Positions 55,600 through 64,000 of a stretch of DNA of 64,000 nucleotides are shown here, one piece after another (the first letter of the stretch is position 1; each line of letters starts with the position of its first letter). The notes beneath the pieces are model-generated. The model was not told where the DNA came from, did no database searches, and saw only the letters and a list, made by a program, of their open reading frames with translations. Source of the stretch: Gnetum montanum (lineage: Eukaryota > Streptophyta > Gnetopsida > Gnetales > Gnetaceae). The stretch covers positions 943,507 through 1,007,506 of the forward strand of contig MNCI01000651.1 of assembly GCA_015680685.1 (NCBI GenBank), read 5' to 3'. The position numbers were made by a program, and so were the translations under genes.

Positions 55600-56560
55600 G
55601 TTTTAAATTTCTTTAAACTAAATGGCTTAGTAAAACCATTAATTAACTAATCAAGAGTATTGATATAAACTAGCTCTACGAACCCTTCAACAAAGGCATG
55701 TCTTATATAGTGCACTGTAATCTTAATTTATGTTGTTCTCTTATGAAAGAAAATATTTTTAGTCAACTACTTTATTGCACTTACATAATTATGGATTTTG
55801 AAATATATTCCTTTTAATTTTGGAAATAACTGATTTAGCCATTTTAAATTTGTCACTAGATGAATAGTTACTCTATATGAATTATATTTGATCAAATTTT
55901 ATGTTACACAAGAACTAATGTAAAGTTTATTCTCTTGTAATAATCAATTTGATTATTCAAGAAAAGTTTTCATATTAACTTTCACTGCTAAAGAACTACT
56001 ATTATAATGAAATGAATACGTGCTAGTTACAAACTAAGATGGCAATGTGGGAGGCTCAATATAGTCCTTTAGCTTAAAATAGTAGTTCCATAGTGAACAT
56101 TTCAGTAGAAAAGTTATAAATAGCATCAAACTATGATAAATTTAAGCCTCTAATCATTGATAAATATTTCTTGATTCTATATGATTAGCACATAGGAATT
56201 GTCATTTGGAATGATGTTAAGATGCTTATTTCTTAAGTCAAAGACTTGGATTTAGGCATGAATACAATTAATCAAAGAGACTAGCATCCCACTTAGCAAG
56301 ATGAGTACTATCACTTTGGCTGATTATCTTTTTTAGATGATTAGCACACAAACATTTCTCAGAGGGTTATTATCTTTCTATGAGGCACCATTAATGTAAT
56401 TATTATTCCACATTAATCACATTAAAATTATTATTCTCTGGTTACTCCCTCATGTTGGCTAACTACTAGCATAACAAACAAGTTTACTATAAATGTTTGA
56501 TAGATTAAGTTTATCACACATTCTATTAATTACTAATACTAGTACTTGGATTAAGTTTTC
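55600..56560 (-). pseudogene. pol: Copia 2 RT/RNase H remnant
   Basis: Near 55755-55625 the minus strand reads KITVHYIRHAFVEGFVELVYINT followed by a stop and LINGFTKPF. This is the end of copia RNase H, with the H-x-I-R and D-x-x-T-K-P-L patterns. Upstream, up to about 56500, short pieces such as YFIL-like and NDNSYVLII fit RT/RNase H but are too broken for firm borders. Confidence 0.6.
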
Positions 56561-56828
56561 TATAAGGTTTGGCTTTCTATATAACTTATAGATATTCAAT
56601 CTTAATCAACATCAGAGTCCTTTATATGGAAAAAGTAATTAATCCTTCTAAACTAGTATATTTTTATGGGTTAATTATTTTTTTAAAAGAATATTTTAAA
56701 AAAATTCTTATCAAAATAGGCATCAAAATGAATTTTCATATGCCAAAGTTTATTATTTGACAACACTTCAATATGAATTTAGCTATGTTATCTTTAATCA
56801 CATAATATAGAGAGCTTTAATTAGGAGG

Positions 56829-57400
56829 AATGATGAACAATAATGAGCAAGTTGTGGAGAAGTAGGATGCTAGGGTTATGGAAGTAATTGGAGAAGGCAT
56901 GCTTGGAGCAACTAGAGGAGGTATGCTTGAAGCTACCATAGAGGATGAGGATGCTATTGAAAAGATTGAAGACTTAAAAGTGATGAATATTAGTGTTTTC
57001 ATAAGGTAGTTGGATAAGGAAGATTCTACAGAATAACAATTAGGTCAGATGCAATATTCTTGGTAGTGGAATGAGTAGTAAATTTGTAATGGTCCATGAG
57101 ATGCTAGAAGTCTTGAATGATATAGTTGATAAGAAGGTTTATCATTTTCAACCTATGATCTACAAGTAGTATGTTATTATGTTGCATCATGAAAGTTCAA
57201 AGACTAAGGTACTGAAGAGATGCTTCTCAGTAATAAAACCCTTAATATCAAAATGGCTTATGACTAGATGAAGGAACTAATATAGATGCTAGAACATAGT
57301 ATCATTATATATTTTTTCTCTACAAGTGCTTGTCCTTATGTAAAGTTGCAAGTTAATGTTCAAGTGCTTCCTAAGGACTTTCTACTAGTCATTTTCTAGA
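56829..57400 (+). pseudogene. Decayed coding sequence, possibly start of a gypsy-type RT
   Basis: Plus-strand frames are coding-like: MNNNEQVVEK near 56831, an acidic stretch GATRGGMLEATIEDEDAIEKIEDL, then FVMVHEMLEVLNDIVDKKVYHFQPMIYK (about 57080-57170). Near 57255-57340 MKELI-MLEHSIIIYFFSTSACPYVK recalls the RT entry motif of gypsy elements (E-x-L-x-x-M-L-x-x-G-I-I-x-P-S-x-S-P). Frameshifts link the pieces. The sequence ends at the LTR at 57411. Assignment is tentative. Confidence 0.35.
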
Positions 57401-57410
57401 TGTTGGGGGA

Positions 57411-58296
57411 TCAACAAAAGTTCTTGTAGGAAGAACCTTGATTTTTTAGAGTAAGAAGCCTAGTTCTCACTCTTTGCTATCATGATACTCACCAATATTC
57501 AAAGATATTTGATAGAAAATTGATTTAGATCCATATCTCATGGATCCATTAGAAGTTCTTGTCAAATCTATTTCTCCACATCATCATTGGTTTCTTTGGA
57601 GAATTCATTACTTTTAATCATCATTACTTTGGAGATCTATTTACCGCAGTGTGGATTTGAGTCAGTTGTACGGTGTCTTATTCAATTGGCAATGTACCTA
57701 GACACATTCCATGAATGGCAATAAGATCAAGATTGATTCTTATTCATTGCAGCACTTTGACTTAGCTTAGATTTAATTTCCATGCAATTTACTTTTCATG
57801 TACTTAGTTAATATTTAAGCTTCCATGCATATTAATGAATTGGCAGAATGAGCACAACCAATTTTGAGTGTAACCATGTATTTGCTTGGTAACCCTGATA
57901 ATGTTATTGCTTGGTTTTCCTAGTAGCATAGTGGTTGGTAATTCCAGTAGTGGATACATGGGTTCATGACATGTATGACAAGTTAGGAACAGACATTCAT
58001 CACCCATAGACCAATTTAGACTTTACTTTTCATTGTTAATTAGTTTAGGTAATTTATTTCTTTATTATCGTTAAGAGTAGCATGAGGTAGAAACAACATC
58101 AAGAATTATATGGCTCACTTTGAACTAAACCATATGTGACAAAGATACCACTAGTCCAAGTGGGAAGACAATGAACTGTGATCATGACATAACGATCTAG
58201 ATGCCACCACTAGTCCTATCCACAAAATTCAACCAAATCACACGTGAATGCTTACTAATTTGTATGGTTGAGCGTAGGGGTATTTGCCACTCATCA
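57411..58296 (+). repeat. Isolated, diverged type I LTR of the GATATC family
   Basis: 886 bp. R and U5 match type I LTRs (CGCAGTGTGG, GTACGGTGTCTTATTCAA, GGCAATAAGATC, TTGGTAACCC repeats) and it ends TTGCCACTCATCA. It starts TCAACAAAAG after TTGGGGGA, a polypurine-like stretch. U3 lacks GATATC palindromes. No primer site follows and no target repeat is visible (GGGGA against TTCTC). Confidence 0.7.
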
Positions 58297-59304
58297 TTCT
58301 CAAATACCATAAAAATGGATATCAAGCCTTCTTAAGATAAGATTGTTGGCTAGAGAGATGACGCAAAAGAAAATTTGGTTGATGAGGATGTGCGAACAAT
58401 TTTGATCATTTGATTTTTGACTTTTGATCATTTTGTTTTTGAATTTGGCCATTATTAGAGAAAATGAAGATCAACATGATATCAATGAAGATTGCTACAA
58501 TGTTATGAAAAATTAATTATCTTAAGCTTTTTGTCAACTAAGATTACTAGGCATTGATTGAAGCTATATGAATCAATACCATCTCATTGGTTTAAGTGAT
58601 ATAAGTTGATATAGTTATTTTTCTTATTAGTTACCATTAATTGGAGTTGATTTTAGTGATATACTTAAAATTAATTTTTAATGATTTGATATTGTAGAAT
58701 TTGATGATGTTTTACCTAAAATATGACTTGAATCTACATGAAATTTTGAGAGGATGTGAGATCTCATAATAATTGAATAAAAAGGCTTGTGATTCTAACT
58801 AGATCTAATGAAAATGATACAGATTAACTTAAGATGAAATAAAGATGCATAAATTCAACTTTAAAACTTTGAATTCTAAATAGACATGAAGTAAATAATT
58901 AATCTAAATTAAATGAATTAATCTAATGAACCTTTGAATGTAAATTCATCAAAAGCTAATGAAAATATGATCTTTAATAAAATATGAATGAGAAATATAA
59001 AAATAATTATGTAAAATTAATGAAATGAGAGATTTTGAATAAGAATGTTAGTGATTTTATGAGAAATTTGAAGAATTATTAAAATTAAGAGAAATATAAA
59101 TCTTCTTATGTTTCTTATTTTCAAATGCTTGATTAATGAGAAATAAATAATAAAAATGAAAAAAAATGTGCCTCTTTATGAGGTATGAGGGGGAACTTTT
59201 GATTATTAGATAAGTTAGTCTAAATTTGCATTTTTTACCATCCGTAGATATCATGGACAAGATTTTCCATTTATAGACATCTTATAAGATATACATAACC
59301 ATAT
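58297..59304. other. AT-rich region without identifiable gene
   Basis: About 1 kb; nothing recognisable on either strand. CATAT at 59300-59304 is the left flank of E7. Confidence 0.4.
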
Positions 59305-60133
59305 TGATGGGACGCGATATCACATGGGTTGCGATATTGCATCCCTCGCAATATCGCATACGCGATATCACGTCGTCCCCCACGATATCGCGGTGTGCCG
59401 TCAAGTCTATAAATAAGAGACGACTCTCCCTTGTTTCCCATCCTAGGCTTGGACCGTAGCAAAACTCTGGTAGTTTCTCCCCTCCAAAGATAAATTAATT
59501 TCCATGTGCCTGTAGTAGGAACTCCAAAGTGAACGAATCTTTATTCGAGCAGACATTGTACCTAAACACAAGTTTGTGTACGGCAATAAAGACAAACTTC
59601 TTGGATAAACCTTGCAGTGCATGAAATAGGCTAATTAGGACTTTATTTACTGTTATTTACTATTTATCATTTAAATGCTTTATTAGCTATTAAATCTCTC
59701 TCAACCCTTCTCTCCTAGTTAAGTGCCTCAGTACGACCACTTCGAGCACATGCGTTACACTTGGTGATCCCAGCAACAATTAGCATTTGGTAACCAAGGT
59801 TGCATCGGTTCAAGGTGTGAACGGTAAGTGGGAACGAATGCTAACGCTAGGTTAATTAAGTCTTAGTTAGTTAGTTAGAGTTAGTCAATTAGTCTCTTCA
59901 CCCTTCACCTTGTTAGCATAGGAGATAAAACAGAAAAGACATAAAAATCATATACCTCAAACTTACTTAACCATACACCATGACAACTACAAGTAAGTCT
60001 AGGAAGACAATGAATGATTAACCCTAAGTGTTCGATGAGGCATGTAGGCACTTATTCTATGGAGTTTGACCGGATTACGTGTGCTACGCTCGTATTCATA
60101 TGGTTGAGTGTAGGGGTACCTCGCCACTCATCA
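59305..60133 (+). repeat. 5' LTR of E7
   Basis: 829 bp, TGATGGGACGCG to CGCCACTCATCA. Three intact GATATC cores and two degenerate ones in U3, TATAAATA at 59408-59415, AATAAA at 59585-59590. R/U5 is type II (CCATGTGCCTGTAGTAGGA). Confidence 0.92.
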
Positions 60134-60134
60134 T

Positions 60135-60152
60135 TGGCGCCACTATCAGGGA
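60135..60152 (+). other. Primer-binding site of E7 (tRNA-Asp, degenerate)
   Basis: TGGCGCCACTATCAGGGA, 13 of 18 matches to the tRNA-Asp complement, with the TGGCGCC end intact. Confidence 0.8.
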
Positions 60153-60275
60153 CTAAGTGTTTGTGCACTAAGTAGAACATAGGAAATTATACACATCATT
60201 GGGAGCTTAAACAAACCTTAGGGTTAATTAAACAAAAATTTATATAACAGTTAAATAGCACACCGATAAGACACA

Positions 60276-62818
60276 ATGTCTTCTTCTTCTTCTCAAAAAA
60301 GCATTACACCACCTAGGGATAATAGTAGAAACAGTCGGCAGTCTAAAACACATAACCAAAATCTACCAACTCCTCAACAATACCAAGTGATATATACTCA
60401 TCCTGATGAGTACATACCAGATTTTACCTTTATCCTCTATCAAGATGAACAGCTGCGATGGAGAGATTTCCAAGGTAACATAGTGTTACCTCCATATCGA
60501 TTAATCCCAAACATGCTTATTCGTGCTCTTGCACAAATAGGCATGACACAGCTCTATGCTGAATACATTATAGGTGACTTTGACACAAGGGATTATCATC
60601 CCATAGTAGCACAATGTATCAGGGACTCAAGGCAGGAGAGCCATCATACATTGTTGAAGGGCAAAGGGGTCCCGCACGTCCTAAGTGAAATCGGATATGG
60701 TGAACCCATTATAACGGGTCCTCTATTGAATGATGTTCCCCCTCCTAATGATAGTGAGGAGGTGGGGTATCAGAACCTACAATCCATGATACATAACCCT
60801 AGTTCTGATCCTCGTGAATGTCAACTATTCACTGAGGGAACAACAACACATGACAAGGACAGGCACTTAGATCGTCATCACAATCAGGGCTGTAGCAGCT
60901 AAAGAGAAGGTAAGAAGCATCATCATGGCGATGGTTCTCCTTCTTCTTCTCCTTCATCACATCACTCACCCTCTCCTTCCACATCTGGGCACAGCCATCA
61001 AGAATATAATGGTGAGGATAGAGGTAGAAAAAATGAGAGACCTCGATGACAGAGTCGAGAGAGAGGACAAGGGCATGAACGAAGGGAAAGTAGGGAACAA
61101 TGTAGACATCATAAACATCATAAAAGAAATGATCATGATGAGCCCCTACTTGCAACCCAAAGTATGCTCAATATAACAGAGGCAGTGAGAATACCAACAA
61201 GGCATCAAAGAGATAGCCGGATCAAGCGCTTAGACATGAATACTATCCCACACTTTGAGGGGGGATACAACACTGATTCGTAACATCATTTACAGGCATT
61301 CCATGATGCCTGCGCCTTGTAGAACATAGAGAATGAGTGGCAAAAACTAAAGTTGTTTCCCAAGATACTCATCAAGAAAGTAGAGAGTTGGTACAAGTCC
61401 TTAGAACCGGAAACCATTAGGAGGTGGAGTATGATGTTAGAGTTGTTCAATGATAAGTATCAAATGTACTCTAGAGTTTCTAACTTAAGTAAGCAGATCC
61501 AAGGATGGAAGCAAGGTACTCATGAACCCTTGGATGCTACCATGGGCCAATACTATGCATTGTTACATCATTTCCTGACCCATGGTTATGCACAACAGGA
61601 CCAACTTCACCACATCGTAGATGGGCTAAGACATGAGACTAGGAGAACCCTTGGGACTTATGCCCAAGGGAGACTATCAAAACTTAGAGCCCATGAAATT
61701 CATCGATTTTTGGAGTAAGTAGCCAAAGAAGAAGGTGAGCTACGAAAAAGAGAGAGTGTGGAAGAATATAACCATGATCCTTCCCTTCGAAAGAATGGAG
61801 TAAGATTTTATGATGAGGAGGATGAGTCACCACTCGAAGAGTTGGTGAATAGAAAAACCTTACTGATTCAAAAGCTAACAACAGAAGTATCAGCTAAGGT
61901 GGATAAATTGTGGGATTCCTTAGACTCTAGACTTGAAACTATCCTAAAAATTGTAGAGGAGTCTAAGGAGGAATAAAGTAGTGACAAAGACAAGAAAAAG
62001 CGGGGAGATTCAGGCCCTACACATAACAAGGGTAAGGGGAAAATAACTATCTCCGATGAGGCTGTGGATTTTGACACAGACAATGATAGTGGATGTGAGA
62101 TCTACCAATATGAATATCATATGGGATGTTGTCCAATCATCTCACATCTATAAGAGTCTAGAGTGTATGCACTTAACCTAAGACTCAACCAACAGCAAAC
62201 ACCCCCAAAGGTTACCTTATCCTCAAGGTAACCCAAGACAGTTTCACCAACTATTAACGTACTATCCAAGTGGAACTCCACCACAACCCATTGGATAACA
62301 TCAGTAGTGGCAATACCCACAGTCATGGGGGATGCCACCACCAAGACAACAATACCCTTACTGGCAACCCGATCCTTATGGCTATTATGTGCAACAGTCA
62401 GTTTCTCTAAGTGACTCTATGGGTCACATAGCCCACCACATTACTACCAAGTTCAGGAGTATTTTAGGACACCTTCTCCTCTAGTAGACACTCCATATCC
62501 ATACTATCCTCTAAATCCATCTACATCTTTTATGCCAATAACTCCACGACCAACTACTCCAACAACGCCAAGGGTATTTCCTGCTCAACCGCAACAACCC
62601 AATATCACGAGGGCTCCCAACCCTCAAGTCTCAGTTGGTCCTAAATATCCAATGTCAAAAAGACCTTTCTTTAGAACCAACAATCAAACCAAGCCCTCAC
62701 CTTCACAAGCAATTGAACATCTAAACACCTCCATACCAAATAAGGTTTTGGGACCCCCTTCAACCCAAAAATTGAGACCAATGCACACGGTTATGTTAAC
62801 ACATACCATTACCAACTA
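60276..62818 (+). pseudogene. gag: E7 gag (type II)
   Basis: The ATG at 60276 opens MSSSSSQKSITPPR. The N-terminal domain covers about 208 codons (VIYTHPDEYIPDFTFIL, RWRDFQGNIVLPPYR). A basic linker leads to the gag core at 61250-61720 (IPHFEGGYNTD, KLKLFPKILIKKVESWYKSL, QIQGWKQG, YYALLHHFLTHGY, HIVDGLRHETRRTLGTYAQG). A Lys/Glu-rich helical part follows. At 62094-62135 is the zinc-binding motif with two ligands lost (CEIYQYEYHMGCC). The tail is rich in Pro, Gln and Tyr. Stops near 60900, 61049, 61281, 61318, 61717, 61974 and 62151 interrupt one frame. Confidence 0.88.
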
Positions 62819-63563
62819 GATTAAGGTAGGCCACCTTCCCAAGAAATTCTCTGATCCTGGAAGCCCCCTAATTTATCTCCAAGTCTCTAGAAATGAACCT
62901 CATAAGGCTCTTCTTGACACGGGTTCCAGAATCAACTTAATCTTACAAGAATTTTATAAAACCTGGAACCTACCTCCACTCAAGAAGAGAAATATTTGTT
63001 TAGAGCTAGCTGACCAGTCCATCACTATTTCTTTAGGATAGGTTGAGGACATTATTACCACCGTAGGTGGTTGGTCATACCCAGCTGATTTCCTAGTGAT
63101 CCAAATAAACAATGACAAAGGGGACTTCCCGATAATAATGGGAAGGGCATGGCTGAGTACAATAGATGCACGCCTAGGAATCCGCAATCTTTCCCTAGAA
63201 ATATCCAAGAAAAATAATTTTGGAAAGATTGAGAAGAAGAAAGTTCCATGCATCACATATAGTGAAATAGGGTATCATTGTGTGCAGAAATCATGGGTCA
63301 TGCGGAGTTTAACATTGCCTGCATGCAATCGGTGTGCACAAGACATTGACATACAAAAGTGCTTATATGCAGCAGCCACACAACAAGAAAACACCCAGTG
63401 GATGATGGCTGATCAAGAGAGCAATTTGATGACATGCATGGAACTGACTGAGGGGATAACTAATACTTACGTTGAAAGCATGGATGCACTTGAGCAAGTC
63501 CGTTGCCAACTTCTAGCCCTTAACCTTAAACACATTAACTGGGGGAAGTTGGAGATTCCTTAG
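62819..63563 (+). pseudogene. pro: E7 protease and Cys-rich linker
   Basis: The active-site Asp-Thr-Gly is at 62916-62924 (LLDTGSRINLI). The C-terminal region has IIMGRAWLSTI (about 63130-63165). The frame 63096-63563 stays open for 155 codons through a linker with PACNRCAQDIDIQKCLY and INWGKLEIP, shared with D and E1. A TAG at about 63040 breaks the middle part. The linker between protease and RT has no known function. Confidence 0.82.
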
Positions 63564-64000
63564 AGCTTTAAACAAGAGCCCCTAGATTTAAAACCTTTGC
63601 CCACCAGTTTGGAATACATGACCCTTAAAAATGAAAAATCAGTAATCATCAACACAAAGCTTGCTCCCAAGAAAAAAGAGAGTTTGCTGAAGGTGATAAA
63701 TAAATCATCAACAATTTGCTTGGTCATACCCTGAACTAACTGAAATAGATCCTAGGATATGCTAGCATAGGATTTACATGGACCCCTCCATGAAGCCTTG
63801 CAAACAACTGTAGAGGTGATTGAACCCGAAGTTAAAACAAATAGTGAAAGAAGAAATAGAGCAACTTCTCAACACTGGGTTCATTTATCCCATTGCTGAT
63901 AGTGAATGGGTTAGTCCTCTTGTAATCGTACCAAAAAAAGGATGCAAATGGAGGGTATGTATAGAATTTAGGCTATTAAATATGGCAACATTCAAAGATC
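63564..64000 (+). pseudogene. pol: E7 reverse transcriptase, N-terminal part
   Basis: Continues with EYMTLKNEKSVIINTKLAP, then a +1-type frameshift near 63714 and IP-x-x-TEIDPRIC. From about 63838 it reads QIVKEEIEQLLNTGFIYPIA and SEWVSPLVIVPKKGCKWRVC, the RT entry blocks, and runs off the window at MATFKD. Same layout as D at 40627-40270. Confidence 0.88.

Larger units (their letters stand above)
55155..56560 (-). mobile_element. Copia 2: 3' part of a Ty1/copia element
   Basis: The minus strand has RT/RNase H remnants, a polypurine tract and a 3' LTR (55545-55155). The 5' part is not found above about 56560, so the copy is truncated. LTR length (391 bp) and sequence differ from copia 1. Confidence 0.7.
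59305..64000 (+). mobile_element. E7: type II GATATC-family element, 5' half, best preserved
   Basis: 5' LTR (59305-60133), tRNA-Asp primer site and a gag-pro-pol gene that reaches RT at the window edge. Gag and protease share a single frame from 60276 to about 63560 with a limited number of stops; one frameshift lies near 63714 before RT. The rest is outside the window. Confidence 0.93.

Overview
This window looks like nuclear DNA of a seed plant with a large, repeat-dominated genome. It is AT-rich, I see no ordinary host gene, and nearly all recognisable sequence is decayed LTR retrotransposon, nested element within element. Species cannot be read from it; the density of old, unremoved copies would fit a gymnosperm or another large-genome plant. 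No rRNA gene, tRNA gene or CRISPR array was seen. Most in-frame stops are TAG, TAA or TGA one C-to-T (or G-to-A) step from CAG, CAA, CGA or TGG, as expected from methylation-driven decay.

The dominant group is one Ty3/gypsy family, here called the GATATC family. Its LTRs run from TGATGRG to a shared CACTCATCA end, carry palindromic GATATC motifs in U3, a TATAAATA box and an AATAAA signal. A primer-binding site complementary to the tRNA-Asp 3' end follows. Two LTR types can be told apart. Type II copies carry gag-pro-pol: E7 (59305 to the right edge), element D on the minus strand (33900-53584), and the internally deleted E1 (8667-15151). Type I copies carry gag, or at least the second gene, but no pol: E6 (40633-49263, gag plus a ~919-codon ORF2 with a coiled-coil C-terminal part) and the left-edge remnant E0 (1-1629).

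Layout from left to right. E0 (1-1629) sits in the 3' UTR of another family member whose 3' LTR is 1771-2636, and that LTR interrupts a minus-strand chromovirus-like element (2642-6421). A large minus-strand Tat/Athila-like element, gypsy C (6953-25211), follows; it holds a solo LTR (7750-8641) and E1, and its 3' region has a plus-strand decayed ORF and 68-bp tandem repeats. Next are an AT-rich stretch (25217-27894), a second chromovirus-like gag fragment (27895-28841) and a minus-strand Ty1/copia element (28842-33400). Element D fills 33406-53584 and contains E6, inserted with a perfect 5-bp target duplication, plus a 1160-bp tandem duplication. The right part holds low-information DNA, a truncated copia element (55155-56560), a stray LTR (57411-58296) and E7.

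The most interesting reading is a possible two-component retrotransposon system. Type II copies encode protease, reverse transcriptase and integrase. Type I copies share their LTR ends, U3 palindromes and primer site but encode a different gag and ORF2, which has its own promoter-like block upstream. Type I may depend on type II in trans. This is an inference from the sequence only.
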